The position numbers and the translations under genes were made by a program. The notes beneath the pieces are model-generated. The model searched no databases and was not told the origin of the DNA. It saw nothing but the letters and a program-made list of their open reading frames with translations. A DNA stretch of 64,000 nt from CAIPAT01 sp041665605. GTDB lineage: Bacteria > Verrucomicrobiota > Lentisphaeria > Victivallales > Victivallaceae. The stretch lies in NCBI GenBank assembly GCA_041665605.1, contig JBAYIO010000006.1:28551-92550 (forward strand), written 5' to 3'. Below, piece after piece: positions 43,148 through 52,223 of this stretch (positions within the stretch are counted from its first letter, which is position 1; each line of letters begins with the position of its first letter).

Positions 43148-43783
43148 ATGTATATCGGCAGAATAGTCGCCATCGGCATGACCCCGCAGGGCAATGCCGC
43201 CGCCATGTATCGCGTATCGTCCCGGTCATTTCCGAACCGCGAAGCGGTGAAGAAAGGCGAAACCGTCTCCATCATGCCGCGCGCCGGCTTTGAAGGCGAC
43301 CTGAAGAAGAGCCCGTACATTGCCTACAACTGCGTCCGCATCGCCGGAAATTACGCCGTGGTCAGCAACGGTTCCCATACCGATCCCGTTGCGGAAAAGA
43401 TCGCCTCCGGCATGTCGCCGCGCGATGCCGTTTCTCTGGGGCTGCTGGCTATGGACTATGAAAAAGACGATTACAATACTCCGCGGATTATTGCCGTGAT
43501 CAGCCGGCAGAATCCGGCTGGATTCCTCGGCATCATCAGAAAGGACGCGCTGCTGGTAAGAGAGTTTACGCTGGAAGCCGGCAAAGCTTATTACATTTCC
43601 ACCTATGAAAAGAATGCCCCGTGCCGCGGGCAGATTGACGCCGGATTTAACGCGGATACCGCTGCGGCGGCCTGCGAATATGTCATCAAAGGCGGTGTTT
43701 TCGCGGATTTCGAACTTCCCGTGACTGCCGCTGCCGTCGTTGCCGCCGGCGGCAGTTTTGAAATCGCCACCGCCGCCGTCTGA
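43148..43783 (+). CDS. purO: IMP cyclohydrolase, archaeal PurO-like
   Basis: A 211-residue enzyme that closes the purine ring to IMP. The sequence follows the PurO family: MYIGRIVAIGMTPQGNAAAM, YRVSSRSFPNRE, PYIAYNCVRIAG, VVSNGSHTDPVAEKI, and DYEKDDYNTPRI. CAGGAG at 43131 supports the ATG at 43148 rather than the TTG at 43139. Bacteria normally use PurH for this step; PurO-type proteins occur in archaea and scattered anaerobic bacteria. It is followed 10 bases later by the helicase gene. Confidence 0.88.
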   Translation: MYIGRIVAIGMTPQGNAAAMYRVSSRSFPNREAVKKGETVSIMPRAGFEGDLKKSPYIAYNCVRIAGNYAVVSNGSHTDPVAEKIASGMSPRDAVSLGLLAMDYEKDDYNTPRIIAVISRQNPAGFLGIIRKDALLVREFTLEAGKAYYISTYEKNAPCRGQIDAGFNADTAAAACEYVIKGGVFADFELPVTAAAVVAAGGSFEIATAAV

Positions 43784-43793
43784 TAGAATTTAT

Positions 43794-45830
43794 ATGAGCA
43801 ATATTGACAAGATTCTCCGTGAACTCAATCCGGAGCAGCGTAAAGCGGTGGAGACGATTGACGGCCCGGTGCTGGTACTGGCCGGCGCCGGAACCGGCAA
43901 GACCCGCGTAATCACTTACCGCATCGCCTACATGCTGGCGAAAGGCATTCCTCCGGAAAGCATCCTGGGGCTTACCTTTACCAATAAGGCCGCGAAAGAG
44001 ATGAAAGAGCGTCTGGCCGCGCTGGTTTCGCCGGAAAAAGCGCAGAAAGTCACGCTCGGTACGTTCCATTCCTTTTGCGTCAGAATCCTGCGCAAGGAAA
44101 TCCGGGCGCTGAACTATCTGACGAACTTTACCATTGCGGACGAAGGCGATCAGGCCGGAATCATCAAACAGGCCGCCGCAGCGCTGGGCTATGTCAAAGG
44201 CGATGCGCCGGTGCCGGAAATCAGCGCTTATATCGGTTCTCAGAAGAACCGCCTGATCGACTGCCGGACCGCCAAAAATGTTGCCGACACTGACTATCAG
44301 GTGCAAATGGCGCATGTTTACGATGAATACCAGCAGATATTGTGCAACCAGAACATGCTGGATTTCGATGACATGCTCTTTCTGGTTTACCGCATATTCA
44401 ACGAGCACCCGGATATCCTTAAAAAATATCAGGAAATCTATCAATATATTCTCGTGGACGAATACCAGGACACCAATGACGCGCAGTTCACCCTGATCAA
44501 GCAGCTCTGCGGCCACCGCTGCAATCTCTGCGTCGTCGGCGACGACGATCAAAGCATCTACGGCTGGCGCGGCGCCAATATCGGCAATATTCTCGAATTT
44601 CCCAGCATGTTCAAAGGCACAACGCAAATTAAGCTGGAACAGAATTACCGTTCTTCCAATAAAATTCTCAATGCGGCCAATATGGTGATTGCCGGCAACA
44701 GCAACCGCTATGCCAAGAACCTCTGGTCAAGCAAGGGCGAGGGGGAAAATATCCGCCTGGTCAAAGCGATGGACGGTGAAGGCGAAGCGGATTTCATCGC
44801 GGAATTCATTGCCCAGGAAGTGGCGGAAAACAACTATGTGCACTACAGCGATTTCGCGGTGCTTTACCGCTCCAACCATCTTTCCCGGCTGCTTGAACAG
44901 TCGCTGCGCAAAACCGGAGTGCCGTACCGGCTGGTCGGCGGGCAGGAATTTTTCAAGCGGAAAGAGATCAAAGACGCGGTCGCCTATTTGAAACTGCTGA
45001 TCAATCCTCGGGAAGACCAGAGCCTGCTGCGGATTTTGAATCTGCCGCCGCGCGGTCTCGGCGATAAAGCCGTGGACCGGCTGAAAGCTTTGAAGAATAC
45101 CGTTTTTCTGCCGATGACCGAGATCATAAGCAATGAAGATTATCTGGAAGGACTCACTTCAAAAGCCGCTCCGAACGTCCGTGAACTGGATGCCTGTCTG
45201 AGAAAATACCGGCAGGAACTTGCCGAACCCGGCGACCTGGCGGCGAAAGTCCAGGAATTCCTGAAGGCATGCGGCTATCTGGACGGCTTGCAGAAAATCT
45301 ATAAGGACATCGAAGACTCCGTGAAACGCCGGGAGAACGTCTATGAGTTTATCAGCGCAATTGCCGGGTTTGAAAAGAAAGCGATGGAACCGGTGACGCT
45401 GGAGAATTACCTGGAAAGCTATGCCCTGCTGGAGGAAAACGACAAAGTGGATGACAAAAGCGATGACGGCAACAGCGTCACGCTGACCACGGTTCACGCC
45501 GCCAAAGGACTGGAGTTCCCGTATGTTTTCGTAATCGCCATGGAACGCAACATCTTTCCGCATGAGCGTTCGGAAATGGAAGGCAAGACTGACGAGGAGC
45601 TGCGGCTGTTTTATGTGGCGCTGACCAGGGCAAGAACCCATCTGCTGATCACTCATGCCGATTACCGGATGTATCGCGGCATGGATCTCAGCCAGACGCC
45701 GTCAAAATTCCTGCAAATGCTGCCGGAAAATATCGTGGACAAGCATCAGCCGCACGAATTGATCAAGACCATGAGCAAAGATGATCTGCTGAATTCATTC
45801 AAATCACTATTTGACGGGCTTAAAAATTAG
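43794..45830 (+). CDS. UvrD/PcrA-type DNA helicase
   Basis: A 678-residue superfamily 1A 3'-5' helicase: Q-motif (LNPEQRKAV), Walker A GAGTGKT at ~30, TFTNKAAKEMKERL, DEYQDTN near 222, GDDDQSIYGWRGA, QNYRSS, VTLTTVHAAKGLEFPYVFV and FYVALTRA. The ATG at 43794 has no strong ribosome site and the frame is shifted relative to the upstream gene. Likely functions in repair or recombination; PcrA/UvrD/Rep cannot be separated without a tree. Confidence 0.93.
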   Translation: MSNIDKILRELNPEQRKAVETIDGPVLVLAGAGTGKTRVITYRIAYMLAKGIPPESILGLTFTNKAAKEMKERLAALVSPEKAQKVTLGTFHSFCVRILRKEIRALNYLTNFTIADEGDQAGIIKQAAAALGYVKGDAPVPEISAYIGSQKNRLIDCRTAKNVADTDYQVQMAHVYDEYQQILCNQNMLDFDDMLFLVYRIFNEHPDILKKYQEIYQYILVDEYQDTNDAQFTLIKQLCGHRCNLCVVGDDDQSIYGWRGANIGNILEFPSMFKGTTQIKLEQNYRSSNKILNAANMVIAGNSNRYAKNLWSSKGEGENIRLVKAMDGEGEADFIAEFIAQEVAENNYVHYSDFAVLYRSNHLSRLLEQSLRKTGVPYRLVGGQEFFKRKEIKDAVAYLKLLINPREDQSLLRILNLPPRGLGDKAVDRLKALKNTVFLPMTEIISNEDYLEGLTSKAAPNVRELDACLRKYRQELAEPGDLAAKVQEFLKACGYLDGLQKIYKDIEDSVKRRENVYEFISAIAGFEKKAMEPVTLENYLESYALLEENDKVDDKSDDGNSVTLTTVHAAKGLEFPYVFVIAMERNIFPHERSEMEGKTDEELRLFYVALTRARTHLLITHADYRMYRGMDLSQTPSKFLQMLPENIVDKHQPHELIKTMSKDDLLNSFKSLFDGLKN

Positions 45831-45926
45831 GTGCTGCCGGAAGATTTAAAATTCCGCAATTGCGAATTTTAAAAAGACGAATATATTAACAGCCAGTAAT
45901 ATAACAATTATGGCGGACTCCGGAAA

Positions 45927-46334
45927 ATGAAAATAACTGAAGATATTTTAAAAGCGTTGCAGAACTGCATTCACGGAATCGGTTCAATCAATGAATTTTC
46001 TCAGCAGACGAATGTCAATATTGAGACTATCAGCAAATATTTGAGCCGCAAGTCCCAGTCTATAAAACAGGAGACCTGGGAAAAGCTCTATCCGCTGCTG
46101 AAGCCGTATCTGCCCAAAAACGGGGAAATCAGACCCGTGATGAAGGAATCCAGGATTCCGGCGGATGCCGCCGCAGTGAAGATCGACCATAAACACACTT
46201 TGCTCAGCATTGATGAGAAAATTCTTCTCGATGCATTTGCCGAACTGTCGCCGGAACTGAGGAACAAAAAGTTAATTGAGATCGTCGAACTTGCGCGGCA
46301 GGCTGTTCAAAAGAATAAGTCCGCCGAGGAATAA
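45927..46334 (+). CDS. Small HTH protein
   Basis: A 135-residue protein with an N-terminal helix-turn-helix-like segment (INEFSQQTNVNIETISKYLS) similar to XRE-type DNA-binding domains, then a linker and a C-terminal helical region (LLDAFAELSPELRNKKLIEI). It precedes skp-lpxD. A regulator is inferred from the HTH only. Confidence 0.7.
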   Translation: MKITEDILKALQNCIHGIGSINEFSQQTNVNIETISKYLSRKSQSIKQETWEKLYPLLKPYLPKNGEIRPVMKESRIPADAAAVKIDHKHTLLSIDEKILLDAFAELSPELRNKKLIEIVELARQAVQKNKSAEE

Positions 46335-46376
46335 TCCCCTCCGCAATTTCATATCAGAAACCCAAGGAAAAATATA

Positions 46377-46970
46377 ATGAAAAAGATCGCGTTGTGTCTC
46401 GCTTTGTTTGCGTTGTGCTGTACAAATTATGCCGGAGAAACCAAAATCGCCGTGCTTGATATGGATCAGATCTTCCAGAATTACTACAAAACCAAGATTG
46501 CCGACTCCACCTTGAAGCAGCAGGCGGAAATTTATAAGGCCTGGATCAAGAAACTGAACGAATCGCTGACAAAACTGGAAGAGGAATTCAAAGTGGTCAG
46601 AGACGCTTCGCAGAATATCGCGCTTTCCGCTTCAGAACGTGAAACAAAGCGCTTCGAGGCACAGAAGAAATACCGTGAAATCCGCGAGAAACAGGTCGAA
46701 CTGGAACAGTATACCGCGGAAAAAACTCAGCAGTATAAACAGTTGGAGACCCAGAAACGCGACGATATTCTGGCAGAGATCGCGAAAGAAGTGAAGCGGC
46801 GGGCAACCTTGGAAGGTTTTACCCTGGTGATAGATAAATCCGGCAAAACTCTGAACGGGATTCCTTCCATTATCTATTCCAGCCCGACCGCCGACATTAC
46901 GGAACCGGTGATTGCCGAACTGAACCGCGGCAATCCCGACTCTCAGAAACCGGCAGCAGCCAGCAAATAA
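46377..46970 (+). CDS. OmpH/Skp-family periplasmic chaperone
   Basis: A 197-residue exported protein: signal peptide ending near NYAGE (residue ~22), first strand KIAVLDMDQIFQNYY, then long coiled-coil tentacles (SLTKLEEEFKVVRDASQNIA, REIREKQVELEQYTAEKTQQ) and return strand FTLVIDKSG. Skp holds outer-membrane proteins during transit. Its position just before lpxD is conserved in Gram-negative bacteria. Confidence 0.9.
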   Translation: MKKIALCLALFALCCTNYAGETKIAVLDMDQIFQNYYKTKIADSTLKQQAEIYKAWIKKLNESLTKLEEEFKVVRDASQNIALSASERETKRFEAQKKYREIREKQVELEQYTAEKTQQYKQLETQKRDDILAEIAKEVKRRATLEGFTLVIDKSGKTLNGIPSIIYSSPTADITEPVIAELNRGNPDSQKPAAASK

Positions 46971-47002
46971 CTTTAATTCTTAAAAATATACGGGGAAAAC
47001 TA

Positions 47003-48037
47003 ATGAAAAGTGTCAGCGCGAAACAACTTGCGGAATTAGTCGGCGGAAAACTGCTTGGCGATGAAACAAAAATGGTCTCCGGGGTTTCATCCCTGAAAGA
47101 TGCCACTCCTGATCAGGTTTCTTTCGTCGGCAACAAAAAATACCAGAATCAGCTTGAAACCACCAGGGCGCAGGTTGTGCTGGTCTGCGAAGAGCTTGCG
47201 GATGAACCGCTTAACGGCAGAACTTTTATCGTCTGTGAAAGCGTTGACCTGGCTTTTTCCAAAGTAATCATGGTTTTTGCGCCGCCGGCCCCGAAATATC
47301 CGGCCGGAGTTCATCCGTCCGCGGTTGTTTCAGATTCCGCCGTCATCGGCGGCAATGTCCACATCGGTCCCTGCGCGGTGATCTCCGACAAGGTCGTGAT
47401 CGGCGATAATACCGTGATCGGCGCCGGTTCCTATATCGGACACGAGTCTAAAATCGGAACTGATTGTTTTATCAGCCCGAATGTTACTGTCATGTACCGC
47501 TGCTATATCGGCAACCGCGCCATTCTGCATCCCGGGGTGGTGGTCGGCGGCGACGGCTTCGGCTTTGTACCCGGCCCCAGAGGCATTATCAAGATACCGC
47601 AGACCGGTATTGTGCAGATTGACGACGACGTTGAAATCGGCGCCAATACCACCATTGACCGCGCCAGATTCGGCAAGACCTGGATCAAGACAGGCGTCAA
47701 AATTGACAATCAGGTCATGATTGCGCATAATGTGATCATCGGCGAATGTTCGCTGCTGGTCGCCCAGTCCGGCATTGCCGGCAGCGCCGAACTCGGCCGC
47801 GGCGTCATTTTAGCCGCCAAATCCGGGGTCAACGGCCATATTACGCTGGGTGACGGGGTTCAGGTGGCCGGCACTTCCGGCGTGGTCAAGAGCCTGCCGG
47901 CCGGCGCTATCGCACTGGGAACTCCCGCCGAAAGCCAGCGCGAATTCATGACCAGATGGACTCTGCCCAAAAAAGTCGAAAAACTTTCGAAAAAGATAGA
48001 GGAACTGGAAAATAAACTGAAAGAGCTCAAGGGTTGA
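47003..48037 (+). CDS. lpxD: UDP-3-O-acylglucosamine N-acyltransferase
   Basis: A 344-residue lipid A enzyme adding the N-linked acyl chain. An N-terminal LpxD domain (~1-100) is followed by hexapeptide repeats forming a left-handed beta helix (VIGGNVHIGPCAVISDKVVI and on) with the catalytic His in QVMIAHNVIIG; C-terminal helix EKLSKKIEELENKLKELKG. Together with Skp it shows that the organism has an LPS outer membrane. Confidence 0.96.
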   Translation: MKSVSAKQLAELVGGKLLGDETKMVSGVSSLKDATPDQVSFVGNKKYQNQLETTRAQVVLVCEELADEPLNGRTFIVCESVDLAFSKVIMVFAPPAPKYPAGVHPSAVVSDSAVIGGNVHIGPCAVISDKVVIGDNTVIGAGSYIGHESKIGTDCFISPNVTVMYRCYIGNRAILHPGVVVGGDGFGFVPGPRGIIKIPQTGIVQIDDDVEIGANTTIDRARFGKTWIKTGVKIDNQVMIAHNVIIGECSLLVAQSGIAGSAELGRGVILAAKSGVNGHITLGDGVQVAGTSGVVKSLPAGAIALGTPAESQREFMTRWTLPKKVEKLSKKIEELENKLKELKG

Positions 48038-48046
48038 CGCCCGCTT

Positions 48047-49333
48047 ATGCTTAAGCTGGTTTTAAAACTGTCCCTGGTCGCGCTGCTGTTTATTGTTCCG
48101 GGTTTCTGCCGTGCGCAGGTAGACGATTCCAGCATCGATTCGGACGACGACAGCCTGCGCATTCTGGCGAAAAAAGGCGATGTCAAAGCACAGTTGAAAC
48201 TCGCTGATGAATATTTTTACGGCAAAGGCCGTCCTCAGGATTATTTCATTGCGGTCCACTGGTACCGCCGGGCGGCAAAGCAGAACAATGCCGCCGCCGA
48301 ATTCAATCTGGCGATCTGCCATGAACGCGGCATCGGCGTCAGAAAAAGCCGCTATCATGCGTTCCGCTATTATAAAATGGCTGCTGAACATGGCATAAAA
48401 GAAGCTAAGTTCAATCTCGCGTTATGCTACGCCGAAGGTATTCCTCCGGACAACTCCACCGACGACCGCACCCCCGCGGTTTTCGCCGACTTCGCCAGGG
48501 CCGAAGAGATTCTGCGGGAACTTGACGATAGCGGTTTTATGCCGGCAGTCCGGGAGCTGGCCAACCTTTATCTAAAGAAAGAAGCCAAGAATAAGAAGCC
48601 GGAGGATGAACTGAACGCGTTCAATATGTTTAAACGCGCTGCCGAGGCCGGCGATATTCCGGCGATGCGCCGCCTGGCGGATTGTTACTTCGGCGGTATC
48701 GGCGGCATCAAAGATGAAGAACGGATGGTTTACTGGCTGAGCAAAGCCGTTGCGGCCGGAGATGTTGAGGCCAAAGGTAAGCTCGCCTATTGCTATGAGT
48801 GCGGCAACGGCGTCAAACAGGACCCGAAGAAGGCGTTCGACCTGATTCAGGAAGCCGCCGATGCCGATTTGCCGATGGCCCAGGTGAAAATGGCGGAATA
48901 CTACACCAGCGGACAGTATGTCAAACAAAATATTTCGATAGCAGTGGACCTCCTGCGCAAAGCCGCAAAGCGCGGCAACGGGCACGCACTGTTTAAATTA
49001 GGCGTCTTTTCGATGGAAGGCATTGGCATGCCCCAGGATCCGAAAGCCGGAGTCGATTATTTCTATCAGGCCGCGAACAGGGGCAATCCGCAGGCGCAAT
49101 ATAATCTGGCCTGTTATTTTGAAAAGGGCGAAGTCATACCCGTGGATTACGGTGCTGCTTTCTACTGGTTCAGGGAGGCCGCGCTTCAGGGTGATCCCCG
49201 CGCCCAGCGCAGCCTGGCAGTCTGTTATTTCAAGGGCATAGGCACGAAGAAAGATTCGGTGGAAGGCCTCAAATGGCTTAACATGGCTGCTAAAAACGGC
49301 GATGGCGAAGCTATTAAGATGATCCAGCAATAG
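48047..49333 (+). CDS. Exported Sel1-repeat protein
   Basis: A 428-residue protein with a signal peptide (LVLKLSLVALLFIVPGFCRA) and about ten Sel1-like helical repeats (AKKGDVKAQLKLADEYFYGK, AAEHGIKEAKFNLALCYAEG, AANRGNPQAQYNLACYFEKG). Sel1 proteins act as scaffolds, often in the periplasm. It starts ten bases after lpxD, so is probably in the same operon. Partner unknown. Confidence 0.9.
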   Translation: MLKLVLKLSLVALLFIVPGFCRAQVDDSSIDSDDDSLRILAKKGDVKAQLKLADEYFYGKGRPQDYFIAVHWYRRAAKQNNAAAEFNLAICHERGIGVRKSRYHAFRYYKMAAEHGIKEAKFNLALCYAEGIPPDNSTDDRTPAVFADFARAEEILRELDDSGFMPAVRELANLYLKKEAKNKKPEDELNAFNMFKRAAEAGDIPAMRRLADCYFGGIGGIKDEERMVYWLSKAVAAGDVEAKGKLAYCYECGNGVKQDPKKAFDLIQEAADADLPMAQVKMAEYYTSGQYVKQNISIAVDLLRKAAKRGNGHALFKLGVFSMEGIGMPQDPKAGVDYFYQAANRGNPQAQYNLACYFEKGEVIPVDYGAAFYWFREAALQGDPRAQRSLAVCYFKGIGTKKDSVEGLKWLNMAAKNGDGEAIKMIQQ

Positions 49334-49398
49334 ACCCCGCGCATTTTAATTCCGCAAAGTTCATATCCGGCCATATTATCCGAAATTATTTGTATTTT

Positions 49399-49415
49399 TT
49401 GATAATTATTATCAA
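49399..49415. promoter_or_regulatory. Fur/PerR-type palindrome upstream of peroxiredoxin
   Basis: TTGATAATTATTATCAA, a perfect 8-1-8 inverted repeat matching the Fur superfamily box style (GATAATNATTATC core). It lies 18 bases upstream of the candidate -35. No fur or perR gene is in the window. Confidence 0.7.
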
Positions 49416-49432
49416 TTTATTAAATAAGGCAT

Positions 49433-49462
49433 TTGCTTTTTATTTATCCGGAGCGTTATTAT
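49433..49462 (+). promoter_or_regulatory. Peroxiredoxin gene promoter
   Basis: TTGCTT (49433-49438), spacer 18, TATTAT (49457-49462), 56 bases upstream of the start, just downstream of the Fur-type palindrome. Confidence 0.5.
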
Positions 49463-49517
49463 TAGTATGCATGGAATAATTGTGAAAAGTTAAAAATCGC
49501 AACTCAGGAGGCATAAA

Positions 49518-50105
49518 ATGTGCACATTGGTAACCAGGCCCGCTCCGGATTTTAAAGCCCAGGCAGTCATGCCGGACAACACTTTCGAAGATTTACAGCT
49601 TTCATCATTCAGAGGCAAGTATGTTCTTCTGTTTTTCTATCCGCTGGATTTCACTTTCGTCTGCCCGACCGAACTGATTGCATTCGACCGCAAACTCGAC
49701 GAATTCAAAAAGCGCGATACCGAGGTTATCGGAGTTTCCGTGGACTCGGCGTTTTCTCATCTGGCCTGGAAAAATACTCCGGTCAAAGAAGGCGGCATCG
49801 GCAACGTTCAGTATCCGATCGTGGCCGATTTGACGAAGCAGATCTCCCGCGATTTCGGCATTTTGTTTAACGATTCAATTGCCTTGCGGGGTCTTTTCCT
49901 GATTGACAAAACCGGAGTCGTCCGCCACGCGGTCATCAACGATCTGCCGCTCGGCCGCAGCATTGACGAGGCCCTGCGCATGGTGGACGCCCTGCAATTC
50001 CATGAAAAATACGGCGAAGTCTGCCCGGCCAACTGGAAGGCCGGCGAAGAGGGTATGAAGGCAACCCAGGAAGGCGTGACGGCGTATCTCTCGAAAAAAG
50101 CATAA
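49518..50105 (+). CDS. 2-Cys peroxiredoxin (AhpC/Prx1 type)
   Basis: A 195-residue thiol peroxidase. Peroxidatic Cys49 in DFTFVCPTE and resolving Cys169 in GEVCPANW, with the typical Prx fold (YVLLFFYPLDF, DSAFSHLAW, YPIVADLTKQISRDFGI, RGLFLIDKTGVVRH). CAGGAGG precedes the ATG. A Fur/PerR-like palindrome upstream predicts iron- or peroxide-responsive control. No AhpF-type reductase is adjacent. Confidence 0.96.
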   Translation: MCTLVTRPAPDFKAQAVMPDNTFEDLQLSSFRGKYVLLFFYPLDFTFVCPTELIAFDRKLDEFKKRDTEVIGVSVDSAFSHLAWKNTPVKEGGIGNVQYPIVADLTKQISRDFGILFNDSIALRGLFLIDKTGVVRHAVINDLPLGRSIDEALRMVDALQFHEKYGEVCPANWKAGEEGMKATQEGVTAYLSKKA

Positions 50106-50120
50106 TTTGAACTTTCGCGG

Positions 50121-50141
50121 CCGCCCGCCCTGCGCGGGCGG
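50121..50141 (+). terminator. GC-rich hairpin between peroxiredoxin and zwf
   Basis: A perfect 8-bp stem CCGCCCGC / GCGGGCGG with a 5-base loop. There is no T-run after it, so it is probably an attenuating or mRNA-stabilising hairpin rather than a full terminator. Confidence 0.5.
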
Positions 50142-50174
50142 TCCGTAAAATGAACTTTGAACAGGAGGCGGAGA

Positions 50175-51716
50175 ATGGGAAGTAACAGCAATTCCTGGCA
50201 GGGGACCCTGTGCATCGAAGTCAGCCCGGTTCCGAATACGATCATTATTTTCGGAGCGTCCGGCGACCTGGCGCAGCGCAAACTGATCCCGGCGCTGTTC
50301 AATCTCAGCCGGCGCAACCTGTTTCATGTCAAATCACGCATCATCGGCTGTTCCCGTTCCAAAATGGATGACACTTCCTTTCGCGATGTTCAGCGCAAAG
50401 CCCTGACGGAGCGGTTTCCTTCCTGCGAAACCGGTGAAATCGATGCTTTCCTGGGAAAAATATTTTACATTGCCGGCGGCTATGATTCTCCGGAGACTTA
50501 CCGCGCAATTGACCGGAAACTCCAGGAGCTGGAGCAGCAGCAGGACCCGGTTCCAAACCGCACCTTTTACCTGGCCACCCCGGCCGCGCTGTATCCGGTA
50601 ATTGTTCCGATGCTGGCGGAATTTCAACTGACTGCGGAAAATTACGAAGGCATCCCGTGGCGGCACGTCGTGCTGGAAAAGCCGTTCGGACACGATCTGG
50701 ACAGCGCGGAAAAACTCGACCGGCTGCTGCACGAATCGCTTCAGGAGCGCCAGATTTACCGCATAGACCATTATCTGGGCAAAGAAACCGTGCAGAATAT
50801 CCTGATGCTGCGCTTTGCCAACATCATTTTCGAGCCGGTATGGAACAGTCATTATATTGACAATATCCAGATCACCGTCGCCGAATCCATCGGCGTGGAA
50901 CTTCGTGCCGGGTATTATGAAAAAGCCGGACTGCTGCGCGACATGTTCCAGAACCACATGCTGGAAATGCTGGCGCTGACCGCCATGGAAATGCCGGCCT
51001 CTTTTGACGCGGACTCGATCCGGGATGAGAAACTCAAACTCATAAAATCGATCCGCCCTTTTCCGGTGAAGGAACTCGACAAATATATTATGCGCGCCCA
51101 GTATGCTGCCGGCAACGGCATGCCGGGATACCGGGAGGAAGAGGGCGTGAGCAAGGTTTCCACCACGGAAACCTATGTCGCCGCCAAATTTCTGATTGAC
51201 AACTGGCGCTGGCGCGGAGTGCCTTTTTATGTGCGTTCCGGCAAGCGGCTGCCGAAAAAGGTCAGCGAAATAGCGATCACCTTCAAACGCGTGCCGCATT
51301 CGATCTTCTCCGAATTGCGTCCGGAGGACCTGAGCGCGGATATGCTGGTGCTGAATGTCCAGCCGGAAGAAGGCATGGCGCTTTCAATCCAGGCCAAACA
51401 GCCGGGGCCGAAACTCTGCATGGGCAGGCTGTCGCTGGATTTTAAATACGCCGAAGTTTTCGGCGGCGACATTCCCGACGCGTATGAACGCCTGCTGCTG
51501 GACTGCATGCTCGGCGACCAGACCCTGTTTATCCGCAGCGACGTGATTGCGGCTTCCTGGCGGCTGTTTACGCCGGTGCTTGAAGCATGGTCGAAATTTG
51601 ACAGCGACAGTCTGAACTGCCCGTGCAATCTGCGGACTTATCCGGCAGGCTCGTGGGGGCCGGAGGAAGCCGGTCAACTGCTTTGCGGCTGCACCTCCTG
51701 CTGGCGCGATCTGTAA
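50175..51716 (+). CDS. zwf: Glucose-6-phosphate 1-dehydrogenase
   Basis: A 513-residue enzyme of the oxidative pentose phosphate pathway that reduces NADP. NADP-binding IIFGASGDLAQRKLIPALFN, the substrate site RIDHYLGKETVQNILMLRFA with the catalytic His, and WRGVPFYVRSGKRLPKK are intact. The ATG at 50175 with AGGAGG six bases upstream is chosen over a TTG at 50157. Its NADPH could feed the peroxide defence of the gene directly upstream. No pgl or gnd is adjacent. Confidence 0.97.
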   Translation: MGSNSNSWQGTLCIEVSPVPNTIIIFGASGDLAQRKLIPALFNLSRRNLFHVKSRIIGCSRSKMDDTSFRDVQRKALTERFPSCETGEIDAFLGKIFYIAGGYDSPETYRAIDRKLQELEQQQDPVPNRTFYLATPAALYPVIVPMLAEFQLTAENYEGIPWRHVVLEKPFGHDLDSAEKLDRLLHESLQERQIYRIDHYLGKETVQNILMLRFANIIFEPVWNSHYIDNIQITVAESIGVELRAGYYEKAGLLRDMFQNHMLEMLALTAMEMPASFDADSIRDEKLKLIKSIRPFPVKELDKYIMRAQYAAGNGMPGYREEEGVSKVSTTETYVAAKFLIDNWRWRGVPFYVRSGKRLPKKVSEIAITFKRVPHSIFSELRPEDLSADMLVLNVQPEEGMALSIQAKQPGPKLCMGRLSLDFKYAEVFGGDIPDAYERLLLDCMLGDQTLFIRSDVIAASWRLFTPVLEAWSKFDSDSLNCPCNLRTYPAGSWGPEEAGQLLCGCTSCWRDL

Positions 51717-51726
51717 TGCATATTTG

Positions 51727-51753
51727 AATCCCGCATATTATTATGCCGGGGAT
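51727..51753 (+). terminator. Hairpin downstream of zwf
   Basis: AATCCCGCATA / TATGC-C-GGGATT forms an 11-bp stem with one bulged C and a 4-base loop, 10 bases after the zwf stop. No T-run on the plus strand. Confidence 0.4.
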
Positions 51754-51797
51754 TATAGAGAAAAACTGCAAAAGTAAACATCAAACAGAGGTGCATC

Positions 51798-51929
51798 ATG
51801 AGCAAAAAATGTGAAGACGCCGGCAAAAAAAGCGCAAGTCAGGAAAAGGCAAAATTCGTCTGCAAAAAATGCGGCGCGTCAGCAGCGGACAAAAACCATC
51901 TCTGCAAGCCTGAAAAAGCCAAGAAATAA
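51798..51929 (+). CDS. 43-residue zinc-ribbon-like protein
   Basis: A very small, Lys-rich basic protein. ATG at 51798 with AGAGG upstream, stop TAA at 51927. It contains FVCKKCGASAADKNHLCKP, a C-x2-C-x8-H-x-C pattern that could bind one zinc, flanked by Lys/Ala-rich tails. Similar small proteins of this type occur in PVC and delta-type bacteria, function unknown. Bordered by the zwf hairpin upstream and a terminator downstream, so it may have its own unit. Confidence 0.7.
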   Translation: MSKKCEDAGKKSASQEKAKFVCKKCGASAADKNHLCKPEKAKK

Positions 51930-52006
51930 CCGGCTTATTTCGGCTTGAACCGGCAATGCTTTGCGGTTGATAAATTCTTGCCGCAGAGCAATGCCAGATA
52001 TCGTTA

Positions 52007-52042
52007 TGCCTCGCATTCAGGGTGCGAGGCAGGCAGTTTTTT
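52007..52042 (+). terminator. Intrinsic terminator after the small zinc-ribbon gene
   Basis: TGCCTCGCA / TGCGAGGCA forms a 9-bp stem with a 7-base loop, followed by GGCAG and six T residues. Located 78 bases after the stop of the small zinc protein and 108 bases before the tRNA. Confidence 0.8.
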
Positions 52043-52149
52043 CGTTCAAATCCGGCTTGCTGTATTGAAAAAACGGTAACTTTTTTGCAATATTTTCAGG
52101 TTTGCTGTTCGCAAAATTTCCGGCATGGGCTATTTTATAGGCTTGGCAA

Positions 52150-52223
52150 GGCGTGGTGGCCGAATGGCTAGGCAGTGGTCTGCAAAACCTCGTATACCGG
52201 TTCAATTCCGGTCCGCGCCTCCA
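52150..52223 (+). tRNA. tRNA-Cys (anticodon GCA)
   Basis: A complete cloverleaf: acceptor GGCGTGG pairs with CCGCGCC (one G-U), anticodon loop CTGCAAA with GCA, T-loop GGTTCAATTCC, discriminator U73 (an identity element for Cys) and an encoded CCA. Followed by GTTTTTT. Confidence 0.96.
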
